From the NCBI RefSeq assembly GCF_965363235.1, contig NC_134843.1, positions 92,661,795-92,725,794 of the forward strand: a stretch of DNA of 64,000 nucleotides, in the 5' to 3' direction. The stretch is from Mytilus galloprovincialis (taxonomy: Eukaryota; Mollusca; Bivalvia; Mytilida; Mytilidae). Positions within the stretch are counted from its first letter, which is position 1, and each line of letters opens with the position of its first letter. Below, piece after piece: positions 38,801-49,799 of this stretch. The notes under the pieces are model-generated. The model made no database searches. It saw nothing but the letters and a program-made list of their open reading frames with translations, and was not told the DNA's origin. Made by a program: the position numbers and the translations under genes.

Positions 38801-41800
38801 GTAGTTTCAAAGGAGAAGATTTTTGTAAAACTTAACATACAACAACAGATGACAACAGATGTTGTCGACCAACTGATGACAGACCTGAGATGTTACTTTA
38901 GGTCAGAGAGGGTTATCTGAAAATTAAAAGTATAAATTACCTTCCCCTGATATTGATGCTTTATTTTCAACAGTGTCTCCATTTGCTGAAAATCAATTAA
39001 ATATATTAATCTTGATTGTTATTAATAATTTATGATTCAATTGAAAAATATGTAATTTGTTTTCTCTTTTTAATATTTTTTTTTGAAGAACATTGAAAAC
39101 TAGTTTTTTTAAGTGTTTTTTTTTTTTTTTTTTTGCCTTGATGTTACCTGATTTCATTCAATTTTATATAATATGTATTTCATGGTCTCAAAACATGAAT
39201 GAACAGTTCTAAATAATGTGGTCTTTTGGGCAGTAAATAATGCAGTTTATTGGACTCAGCTATTTCAATAACATTGAAACCAAATTGCAAACTGACAAGC
39301 AAAAACAAATAAAATATACAAAAAATTATGTCTGACAGTCTTATGAACATTTAACATCTTTTATTTTGGTATCTAGCAATCCTTAAAAAATTTGAAGACT
39401 ATTTAGAGAATATTGATGATTTCATATAAAAATGGTAGATTTGTTTTCCTAGGGGCCAATTAAATAGCCTTATTATACCTTCTTCTTTGATATATAATCA
39501 TTACTTACAATTCACAACATCTTCTGTTAGTTCTTTATTCCTATGAAAGCAGAACATAATAAAACAAGTGTCCAAATTTTGCAATGACTTAATTTTGATC
39601 ACTGTCAATTGTATATATTATTTGTTCATTGTTTTGAAAATTAACAAAGTTGTTAGGTTTCATTTAAATAGGTTTTGCAATATGTTAAGTGACTTTTTAA
39701 GATTGGTAATCCTTTTTTCTTACCATTTTAATATGTTCTAAGCCATTAATTTCTATTTCTTTTTACAAAATAAATACTAGCAATCAATACTTTAAAAAAA
39801 GCTCTTAACAAAATGTACTTTTATTTTGAATATAAAAACACACGACAATATCAATAAAACTTAAGTGCTTAAGAACTGTAAAATTCATATCATCATAAAA
39901 TATAACTGTACATTAACTTGTTATATAAATGTTCAAGAAATCATGTTAAAAGCTCACTCTACGCTTTGTGTTAAGTGAACTCAAAATATGAGTTTTATAG
40001 AAGTTATATTTATTTAATACCTGATCTGAAATTTCATCTCTGTTTTCAACAACTCCTTCAGAGTCTCTTTTCCATAAGATGATGGGTCTTTCAAGGTAAT
40101 GCCCTCTGGCAATCCTTCAACTTCTACCAATATATTCCCTGCTGTAATTTCCTTGTACGGAACTTGGGTTGCCAATTTAGTTGAAATGGCTAAAGTAGAA
40201 TATAAGAATAACATTTATAATTTTGTTTATTTTATTATATATTTTCGATTTATAATATAATTTGGGTTTTTTTTATTTCAAAAGTAACATTTCCTGATCC
40301 AATCAAGCTTTCACACATATCTGTTTGAAGATTTTGAAAATAGATTAATACATGATTTATTTTTGTTAACTGAAACCCCAACTAATTTGAATATCTTGTA
40401 TAAATATCAAGCATTTATTGTTAAGTCTTTAGTGTTTTTTCTCTTTCTTATTTTCCACTAAATTTTTGGTAATTGTTCTTAGTGTCTTATTTCTATTTTC
40501 TCTAATTCTTCGGCAATTTATCCCTTTCCCAACCCATTGATTATCAAAATTTAATCAACGTGTGGTTCATTTGATCTCAGTACTTCATTGGTCGAAATTT
40601 AATTATGACGTCACATTGTCTTGCTTTCCCTAGAATTCTCTATTGTGATGTCATGAAAAAAGGCGACCATGCCTGATGACGTCTTATATAAAGAACACAA
40701 TTTTTTGCAGAACATTGTAAAGAAAGTATCCATTTTGACTAAATTTCGTCTAAAAATCATTAGAGAAACAGATTCCACCACTATATCTCGTGTAATACGA
40801 TATTTATCCACTCTCGACAGTTAAATTTTAAATATTTAAAACACTCGGCAAGCCTCGTGTTTTAAATTTGAAAATTTAACTGTCTCGAGTGGATAAATAT
40901 CGTATTACACTCGATGCAGTGGTAGAATCTATATATCTCATCTTGTATTTGATTTTACGTTTTTCTCTTTTTCTTAAATGTACTTATGTCGACTAGCTGT
41001 CACTTGATGTATTATGTTTTTTTTTCATGGGATATAATACATTTTGTTTGCCTCTGCTTTTATTCTTATGATGTTTCAATATATGTAACAATAAATGACA
41101 ACCACTGAACAACATGCTCTTGACTTATAACAGGTGCATGTAAATTGCAGTAGGTTACAATTGCTTGGTTTCTACAAATGCTGAGTACATGTATATAAAT
41201 GTTTGTTCAAATATTTTTTTCAACTAAGCTATTTGAGGAGTGATCACTATTATAGTATTTTTTTATTTATTTATTTTTGGTGTTTTAATGCCTCTTTTAA
41301 GCACCCCTTTTGGGCTATTTCCTGCAGTCAGTTTTTAGTGGTGGATGAAGCTGTAGTACCCAGAGAAAACCATCGACCTTCGATAGAAAAACTGATTATC
41401 TTAGTCAATTGAGATTGGAGTCAAGTTCCCAGCATAAGTGAGATTCAAACTCACATTAACCTCAGTGCTGACTGGCTTCACTGTTATAGTATAAATGAAC
41501 TCAAAAATACATCAACAGAGAGTCATATTCTTTTTATTAAACACCTAAAATTTGTAAAACTTTTGACTGTATCTAACTTACATACCCCAAGCTGCATTAA
41601 AATGCTTTCTCACAAGCTGTCTTAGCTCTTTCTTTTCTTCTTCATTGCAGATAGTTTGATCAGGTTTTGTAGCTTTAATTTTTTTTCCTGAAATAAATTA
41701 CCTACATTGTAATAAAAAAATAAACATAAAGTGTGATCCATTAGGTCACAGGTACATATTATTGATATTTCAAACTAGGTAAGGTCAAAATATTACTTAT

Positions 41801-44602
41801 AAATCGAAAAAAATATGATAAATGTAATAAATTTTACCTGAAACGAACAAAATAAATTTCTCTTGCAGGTCAAAATCAAAAAATGGGGCAGCATCTTGTG
41901 TACCAAAGAAATCAGGTGCTGCCTCCTTCTCCCTATCACAGCCTAATCCACAAACTGCATATCCAATGGAATCCAAAGTTTGACACTGAAAATACATGTA
42001 TAAATCAGTAAAGTTTATGATCATTGGGATAGAATTAAAATGAATATCTGAGGCCTTTTCATTCATTAATGATGGATTATTGCCTTTTTGGGGGGTTGGT
42101 GGGGTGGGGGTTGAAAAAAAATACTTTGGCATTGCTGAAATAACTGAAAATAAATATAACAAATTTAGTATACCAAAGAGGTTCTGTTCCCAAATCTATA
42201 CAGGACAACACAGTAAAATGGCTGTGTTACAGTAAAACATTTTTAACAAAATCTTACCAAGAAGAAATCTTGTTTCACCCAATAGTTTTGTTGTGAAAAT
42301 AAGTTTCATACAACAAAGGATTAACCTCAATGTAAAAAATAATTGTGATATTCAAGTTTGCATTTTTACTTGTACCTATATATAGATTTGCAAAATTTAA
42401 AATCAACCTAAGTGAATTAAGCTATTATTAAAAGAGGTTTGATAATTCAAAACCTTATAATTATTTTAATTTACTGATCTACTCTGAGATAGTTGCAATC
42501 TATGTAAAACATACCTTTGACCTAAATAGAATTCCATCTCTCTCTAACTTCTATTTGCCTTAATCAAATGGAATGACACATATTACCACAACACATTGGA
42601 TGGCAATTTTGAATTAGGGTGGATTGACTTTTTTGGTTCTAGAGTTATGTCCCTTTTTAACTTAATATGCCAGCATGCTATATGCATGGATACATTCTCA
42701 ATTTATTAAATAACACAACTCATTCAGCTAATCCATATTTTCAATTGTGTAAGTGTTTCAGTTCAATTTTTGATAAATTTAGCAGCTTGTTATAATCAGA
42801 CTATCTATTTTATTAGGATTACTAATAATAACAGTTAATATTATACAGTTGAAATCGATAGGCAACACAGAACAAAATGGTACCCTTATAATTGCTGAAG
42901 GTTAAAATAATTAACACTTACAGCCTGGCCAATAATGTTAAGCTGTGCTGATATCACAGCCTCCCTAGGCTTTCCTTTATAGGGATCAAGCCTAATCTGC
43001 TGTGCATCTTCCCTGAAGACCTCCTTTTCTCTCTCGTCTAATTTTCCCCACTCATTTGCAATATGTTTGCAATATGTGGGACCATCCATTGTTCCTGAAA
43101 TAAATAAACAAGTCCTTTCAGTTCAGAATTAAGATGTCAAATTATTAGATACATAATTATGTGCAGACAAGTTTTGTTTTTAGCCATTAATAAATGCAAT
43201 TTGTCTGTTATTTTTATGTTCCGTTAAATATGTTTAGTAAATTTATAAGTGTAAAAGTTGGTTCTACTGGGGAAAAAATGTGTTTCTTGCAATGCTGCTA
43301 AAATTATATATATGGTTTAACAAAAAATGTAAACGTCTAAAATAATCAACTTCAAACTGCATGGCATTATTATGTTCAAAGCCAAAAAACAATATAAAAA
43401 ACAAAGAAACTAAAAACAAACCCCTTTTAACTGTTTTAGCAAACAAGGCATAGGAATTGGTCCCTGTTGTTATTGCTGCCTTTCTTTTCATAGGTTTACC
43501 CTCTCCATTTTCTCGTCTTTCTTTGGCATTTCTATTGCCAATCCATTCCTTAAATATTTTTAAACTGAATTCACATTGACAGGAAGTAATAAGGTAGATA
43601 CAGTATATAATTAATAAACTAAGTATAAAGAAACTAATTTTGAAAGATGAATCTTATGACAATTGAATAAGAATGGAAACGGGGAATAAGCAAATACATG
43701 TAACGGATAAGATACTCATATATATGTTAATTTTTTACATGAAATATTATACAATGTGAACAAATAAAGTTTTCACTTAGTGAAATGTGAATAACTCTTA
43801 AATAGCGAAAAACATATACTTAATTATTTTACAAATTACAGGCTGTCACAAAAAACTTTTTTTGGGGTAAATTTAAAATTGATGATTAGTTAAATACTGC
43901 CATTAATAGTTGTTATTCTTTGACCAATAAGCGTATTTAAAAATAAGCTGTATTAAAATTGATTGACTATTCATGAGAGAGAAATATGATTGTCTGTTCA
44001 GTATAATCCAAACAAATGGCTAACCATTGTTGTCATTTGTGTTTTTACTAACTAACCTTTATTCTAAATATAAAGTCAATATATAAATCATGAAACAAAT
44101 GAAACAAAAAATAGTCTTAAAAAACTGAAAAGCTAAATTATCTGGAAAAAAAGTAAATTGCACTTTTGTAATTTGCTACATACTTATCTTGAACAAACAG
44201 GTTTTAAAGTACATTAAAGCATATAATTACACACTACTTTGTGAACAAATGATATTTTAAAAATAAAATGATTGGTAGATTTCATTTTGTTTGATCAGAT
44301 GTAACTTTTATTTTCTGAAGATTTTCTCTCTTACTATTTTCAAAATGCCTCAAAAGGCAAATTGTGTTAAAAATAATCTAAATTAGCATATCTAATTGAT
44401 GCATTAATCATAAAAGACTGCCTGAAAGAATTATGTATAAAATTCTAGTATTTACCTTGACCCTCTCTGTTGAAATTGCCAAAGAATTGGCAACTTCCTC
44501 TATCTCATCCTTACATCTTTTTCCGGCATACTTCATTCCCCCTTTCCAGGCTTCCTCCAACTTCACATTCATATTATGTGAATAATCTTCTCTTGATCTC
44601 TT
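32821..44602 (-). CDS. Homeodomain-HMG box-chromodomain protein carried by the transposon
   Basis: Fifteen exons read on the minus strand: 44602-44456, 43548-43422, 43094-42922, 41985-41838, 41687-41586, 40189-40021, 39540-39509, 38985-38941, 38527-38489, 37904-37866, 37235-37194, 36332-36291, 34917-34876, 33916-33830, 32957-32821. Phases match throughout, giving 456 residues and a stop. Counting from the first visible codon: residues 1-62 form a homeodomain (LEEAW; STERVKEWIGNRNAKERR with W51 and N54); about 76-125 an HMG box (NSYALFAKTVKRG, then IANEWGKLDEREKEVF); 298-382 a Lys-rich linker made of microexons; 412-456 a chromodomain (LFAIENVL, RGKTEALIKWEGF, TWEP). It should be nuclear and bind DNA and methylated histone tails; a role in transposition or silencing is inferred. 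The upstream start is unresolved because the first visible exon opens on an acceptor in phase 0. I know no named gene with this layout. Confidence 0.75.
34160..34455 (+). repeat. Interspersed repeat with GGAC tandem tract
   Basis: 'gtccatagtacacagatgcc' opens it, 'gatggacggacggacggacg' is a short tandem tract, and 'ataatgcccctctactat' closes it. A second copy follows at 34600-34860 and a reversed one at 8429-8600. It lies in an intron of the homeodomain gene. Confidence 0.65.
34600..34860 (+). repeat. Interspersed repeat, second copy
   Basis: It belongs to the same family as 34160-34455, but the GGAC tract has shrunk to 'gacagaccgacagacc'. It ends close to the microexon at 34876-34917. Confidence 0.65.
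36555..37065 (+). repeat. Long copy of the common mussel-type interspersed repeat
   Basis: It runs from 'gtctttacctgtttcttggc' to 'caatcacaccacatcttc'. Its last 110 bp ('ctcattgttgaagtcc', 'gtctcttgtgaagagttgtc') resemble a satellite monomer of the 21230-28925 array. Shorter copies lie at 62035-62205. It fills much of an intron of the homeodomain gene. Confidence 0.55.
40495..40930 (+). repeat. Interspersed repeat with 161-bp foldback, copy 2
   Basis: It matches 6885-7215 but is more complete. The segment 40770-40930 folds on itself, with 'agattccaccactatatctc' pairing with the complement of 'gatgcagtggtagaatct', and 'gtaatacgatatttatcc' present in both arms. It is intronic to the homeodomain gene. 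Confidence 0.65.
41203..41490 (-). repeat. SINE-like repeat
   Basis: 'tagtacccagagaaaaccat' and 'gagattcaaactcacattaa' resemble a tRNA-derived SINE of bivalves read from the other strand. The latter matches the complement of a tRNA B-box region. The recognition is from memory and the copy is diverged. Confidence 0.4.
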
Positions 44603-44755
44603 CTAAAATAGATGCATTTACTAAGTAAAACTTTATGATATTAAATAAAAGATGTTTGGAGTTTGCGTTTATTAAAATACTTGTCTTAGTAAGAGTAAAA
44701 AGAGCTGCATCACAAAATGTTCTGTCTAATGTAAACTTTAATTATTGCATAAAGT
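44603..44755. other. Upstream side of the first visible homeodomain exon
   Basis: No start codon in frame and no donor in the right phase is seen immediately upstream. A polypyrimidine-AG acceptor precedes the exon, so at least one more 5' exon should exist between here and the right terminal repeat. Confidence 0.4.
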
Positions 44756-44955
44756 CACAAAAAGAATACAACACAATGGGTGCCACATGTGCCAAATGTA
44801 GAGCAAGAATTATGCTTACCCTTCTGGAGCACCATCTGAGGTCCCCCAGTTTTTGGTGGGGGTTTGTGTTTCTCAGTCTTTAGTTTTTCTATGTTGTGTT
44901 TCGTGAAGTATTGTTTGTCTGTCTCTTTTTAAACCATGGCATTGTTGTACAAAAA
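44756..44955 (+). repeat. Interspersed repeat (mussel-type)
   Basis: 'gtgccacatgtgccaaatgt' followed by 'ccagtttttggtgggggttt' matches an interspersed sequence that I remember from mussel genomic DNA. A small ORF passes through it by chance. Confidence 0.4.
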
Positions 44956-45589
44956 TGTGATTCACATGGAAGGTTAATGAGCTGTAAAGCTGAGGTTTTA
45001 CCCACCATTTTTCTCATGCAGATAATGCTAACCCAAGTCATTAATAATTGTTTCACAATTTATATTTTTCACAGATTTTATTTCCAGTTTCAACTTTTGA
45101 TCTGTTCTTTGTATGAATATGAATCTGACAAGACACTGAACCTGAAGCAAACATCATTCCATCCTTTAGATTTTGATGTTTTTGTTTTTAACCTTGTTAT
45201 AAGATTTGATGCACTTTTTACAATATAGGATCAGATTAATAAAAATGTACTGTCACGGTGTCACCTTGCAATAGTGAACAAGAATGTTAAAAAAAAGTCT
45301 CTGCATCTTGGTCTTAAGTGCAAAGCAGGGCCAATATTCATTAGATTTTGATGTTTTTGTTAACTCCAAATATTTCATCAATATTGATCCAGTTGTTAAG
45401 GAGGAGTTGTGCTTAAGAGACTTGATGCCACATATTGCTATATTTAAATTAAGTACCAGTTCAATTATCTCCTTGAAAAAATTCTGACAAGAATTATTCT
45501 CAAACCAGTTTAATATAACTGATTCATATAATTATTCCACTGTAGGCTTGACCTTCAACCAGTTAAATATATATACAAAGTGGTGGTGT

Positions 45590-46060
45590 GATCTTCATTT
45601 CCTGTGAAACTGGTGCTAGGGTGCATCATATGATTGCAGTTTAATTTTTGCACTACATTGATGGCCTTAATATGAATAACTTTGAGATGAAGAACAGCAA
45701 TAAAAACAGTTCTCTTTTGCTTTTTGGGGTTAAATTAACAATCTTGACTGGCTGGTAAGTCCTCGCACTGTCAGCTTTGTGAGCATTTAAATATTTACAT
45801 TGATGGTGTGATCTTCATTTCCTGTCAAACTGGTGCTTGGGTCCATAAGATTGCAGTTTAATTCTTGCTCTTCATTGATGGCCTTACAATGAATGACTTT
45901 GAGATGAAGAACAGCAATAAAAACAGTTCTCTTTTGCTTTTTGTGATTTGTCCAGTGTATTGCAGATTAATTTTTGCTCTATCTGATGGCCTCAATATGA
46001 GTGATTTTGAGATGAAGAACAGCAATAAAAACATTCTCCTTTACTTTTGTGATTTGTCCT
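45590..46060 (+). repeat. Three imperfect tandem repeats
   Basis: 'ttgagatgaagaacagcaat' occurs at about 45681, 45898 and 46008, with matching flanks 'gtgatcttcatttcctgt' and 'tgcagtttaat' in the first two units. Spacing is about 217 and 110 bp, so the third unit is shortened. Confidence 0.7.
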
Positions 46061-46519
46061 GTATATTTTTTATGTATGGATTGTGTATTATCAACTGATA
46101 TTATACCCATGGACAATAACCTTTCTTTTCAATTATATTGACTATTTCATCAAGAACAGTGATCTGTTTTTTTTGAAAAAAAACAAAGTTTCAAGGATTA
46201 AGTTTTTATTTCTAAAAGAAATATCATATTATTTATGTCATGTATATACAGTTGTACAAAGAGTTTGTTTGGACTTTGAATATAAAGTTATTCAAAAGAA
46301 CTTAAATCTGAAACTAGAGAGATAGTTAAAAAAAAAACAGACAGACAAGTTATTCTATAGCAAAGTTCTGTATTTCATTTAAGTTTAAATTGTTCACATA
46401 TTCTTTTTCCATTCAATGCCACTTTTAGTCATTTCAAAAAGGGCAAGTGATTCTACATGTATAAATGTATAAAGAGTGAACAAGGAAGTTGATGAGAGAT
46501 GAGGGAAAATGCTATATAT

Positions 46520-47402
46520 ATATATATGTTCCGGACCATATGAGTATCTGGACCATATGAGTATACTTGTTTGGTTATGAACGGGTCGGACCATATGAGT
46601 ATTTGGACCATATAGGTACTTTCGATTATAAATGAAAAAAGTTTTACTACATCGAGGCATGATTCTAACAAAATGAATAAAATAAAAATTGCTATTATGA
46701 ATTATGAAGTATTAATTAAGACAATTAAACATATTATGAAAATTGAAAATGAAAAAGTCATCAATGGAATTTAGGCATGTACGTTTAAGGTGATATTTAC
46801 TTCCACACGGAACCATTGTTTTCCTGCATTTTTTTCTTCTTTTTTGCGGCTGCATGAAACGGTACATGATACAAATTGAAAGCTTCTCTCCTTTATATAT
46901 TGTCTGAATCTGGGCGTTTCTGTTTTATTTCCTTTGTTATTGTTGAATAAAAATGACTTTATCCTGCTGACTTTACATCTGTGAGCAGAACAGTTGATTT
47001 TAGCTAAGAATTTGGTGAAATTTTATTCCCAAGTCGCCATAGTGTACGACAAATTGATAATGACCATGTTTAATTGTGGTCAATATAATTTGTTTGTGAG
47101 TAAAATTCACTTGGTCATTCGTCTTCACTTTATTTAATTAATTAATTAATCGTGTAACAATTACGACCATTTTACTCAAAAACTAAAAGAAATCATTATC
47201 AAAATCTCATTTTTTTTTTAAATCGAAGGGTCATACCTAAAAAAAATATTATTATAGATTTCTATATTCATCGTTTTGGTAAACCGGACCATACGCGTAC
47301 GGCTATGACCATACCCGTATGGTCGGACCATATGAGCATATGCATATGGTCATGACCATACGCGTATGGTCCAGATACTCATATGGTCCGGAACATATAT
47401 AC
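46520..47402. mobile_element. Foldback element with GGACCATATGAGTAT motifs
   Basis: The left end 'gttccggaccatatgagtat' followed by 'ctggaccatatgagtat' pairs with the complement of the right end ('actcatatggtccggaac'). The GACCATAYGNGTAT motif recurs several times in each arm, in both orientations. The ends sit in TATATA runs, so the duplication is ambiguous. The interior (46640-47270) is non-coding. Confidence 0.65.
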
Positions 47403-48429
47403 ACATGTACATGTATCTTAGTCATTTGAATATTCCCAACAAATTTGAATGAAGCTTTGAATTCAAGTTGAAGATAAATTAAGCTACATGTATCATCACA
47501 TTCATTTTTAATTATTATATATATATATATATAAATACAATTACACAAATGTACGTAGTTTTATTAACCTTTGTACTGATTAAGGTATTCAGGCCTGTGC
47601 ATTCATAAAAATTTAAAGTGCGATAATATGTACAGTTCAGTGTTCATATACATGTAGCTTAAAGTACTGAACATTTATAACACATTCAAATAAAAATCAA
47701 TATCTTCTCTGAAATCATCTTCATGAACATCTGAAAAGTTTGTAGATTATCAGTAAAAAGTTAAAGTGATACATGCATGTATCGTGTCTTAAGAAAGTTA
47801 AGTATGACATGTACACTATTAGAAATATTCATGTTTATATTTGGAAAACATTCAATACATGTAATTTAACCAATAAACACATTTCAACATGTAAATGTAA
47901 AGTTAAAAGCACCACTTATTATGATTTAAGCATTCAAAACTAGCATTCCAAATAGTGGACACAGTTGAGTGTGGGTAGTATTTATGGATTATGAGTATTG
48001 CATAAATCTGTGAGTCAACTCACAAAGGATACTCCCCATGGCAGTATGGCATATTTACTAATCTGTATTCAAGCTTGACACAGCTCTGAATTTGGATTGT
48101 GATTAAATATTTAACACAGTACAGGTTTCTGACACAGAATGAATGTTCAACTACTATTGATGAGTTTAAAGAAAAGGAATACACATACATTTACAATTTT
48201 ACATACTGCTATATTAAACTGAAAGAACATATAAAATAAATAATGATTAGAGATATCTTATTGTATCTCCTTTGCATATTCTATGTAAGTGTGTGGAAAC
48301 AAACAAAAAATAACTACATCTAAATATAATCTATATAAAGTAAGTAAATTATCCCCTTTACATATTTAAGACCAAGAATATCTTCCTTTATGAACATTAT
48401 CTTTTTATTTACTGGAACTGTGTTAAGTT

Positions 48430-48545
48430 TCATAAATATTGCTACAGCCATCTAGGAGGAGTTGTACTTACAAGACCTAGTGCCACATATTGTGGTTTTT
48501 AAACTAAGTAATTTCAATTATCTCCCTTGAAAAAATCTGACCAGA
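48430..48545 (+). repeat. Old interspersed repeat, part 1
   Basis: 'gttgtacttacaagacctag', then 'tgccacatattg' and 'atctcccttgaaaa', recur with changes at 45395-45480, 48765-48834 and 49611-49780, indicating an old dispersed family. Confidence 0.5.
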
Positions 48546-48554
48546 AATATCCTC

Positions 48555-48728
48555 CTTTATGCACCAGTGGCAGATCCAGAACTTTTCATAAAGGGGGCCC
48601 GCTGAGTGACCTAAGGGGGGCCCGCTCCAGTCATGCTTCAGTGATTCCCTATATAATCAACCAAATTTTTCCCACGAAAGGGGGGGGGGGCCCGGCCCCC
48701 AGCCCCCCCCCCCCTGGATCCGCCTATG
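48555..48728. mobile_element. Small MITE with G/C-run interior
   Basis: 'gtggcagatccag' near the left end and 'ctggatccgcctatg' at the right form imperfect inverted repeats, enclosing 'gggggcccgctgag' segments and long G and C runs. This resembles a 'GGCGGATCCAG' MITE abundant in invertebrates, by memory. Confidence 0.5.
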
Positions 48729-48834
48729 TGCACATCTACAGGTTGTGTACAACAACTGTGTAAAGTTTCATCAATATTGATAAACATTTAGGAGTAATTA
48801 CACTTACAAGACTTGTTGCCATTTATTGCTATAT

Positions 48835-49610
48835 CAGTCAGGGAACTTACTGAAATAAGTGATTTTTAAATCACTTATTTAAGTAGCAAATTCAAAGTTT
48901 TGTCACAAATTGGGATTTTGTAGTTTTTTCAAAATTTTAAACACATAGGTTTAAATAATATCTTTTAATTAGTAAAATTGAAAAAAAATGAACTTTTTGC
49001 TTCTTTTAAGTAGCAAGTTTATGCCTTTGATGCTATCATTTAGCTGAAAATTCTATTTTAGTTGAAAAAATGCTATAATAATGGCTTTACATAATGAACT
49101 GATACTTTCTTAACAGATTTTTCCCAGCAGTGGGAGTATTTTTCCTGTAAAGTTCAAGGTTTCATCTTTCAGATTATGTAATAAAATTCTACTGTTCGCG
49201 ATAAAAATTTCACTGTTCGGGGGTGTTGAAATTAGTGGGGGTTATTAAAATAATGATACTTAAATAAGTGATTTTTGGAAAGGAAATTGAGGTATGATAC
49301 TTAAACAAGTGATTTTTATGTCATTATCCTAGATTCAGTACAAGGTCATCACCTGAAATGACCTGGTCATCCTAGACAACACAGATGTTGGTTCTGATAA
49401 GTTTAGAAACATAATTAGTCCCTGGATCATTTGTATTCTATATTTAAAGCTACAATAAGATTAAATCACTTCTTCTAGTGATTAATTTGTACTACTCAAA
49501 TAGGTGATTATTAAAGAAAGACAACTCTTACTTGCAACTTTTATGGAAATAATGTTACTAAAACCAGTGATTTAGAAAATCACTCATTTAAGTAAGTCCC
49601 CTGATGACTG
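48835..49610. mobile_element. hAT-like 776-bp element, TATAT target duplication
   Basis: The left end CAGTCAGGGAACTTACT and complemented right end CAGTCATCAGGGGACTTACT form inverted repeats that continue inward through 'agtgattt'. TATAT flanks both sides (48830-48834 and 49611-49615), and the older repeat it split resumes on either side. The dyad 'aaataagtgatttttaaatc' at the left arm and at least four further AAGTGATTT motifs lie inside. No transposase ORF. Confidence 0.65.
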
Positions 49611-49799
49611 TATATTAAACTAAGTAAATTCAGTTATCTCCCTTGAAATAATTCCAACCAGAAATATTTTCCTTCTTGCACATCTTCAGGTTATGTACTA
49701 CAATTGTGTAAAGTTTCATCAATATTGGTTCATCCATTAAGGAATAGTAGCGCTTACAAGATCGAAATATGGACAAACAGACAGGGTGAGGTCTAATTA

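Noticed and set aside
43549-43566. Acceptor at the upstream 'attcag' for the second homeodomain exon
   Set aside because: It would break phase and put extra residues inside the recognition helix; the 'ttaag' acceptor gives VKEWIGNRNAKERR with the homeodomain spacing.
46800-46860. ATG opening MQPQKRRKKMQENNGS on the minus strand as first exon of the homeodomain gene
   Set aside because: Its good-looking donor (GAA|GTAAAT) gives the wrong phase for the exon at 44602, and the in-phase donor is poor.
48527-48763. Pro/Gly-rich 78-codon ORF
   Set aside because: It is created by the G and C runs of the MITE at 48555-48728.
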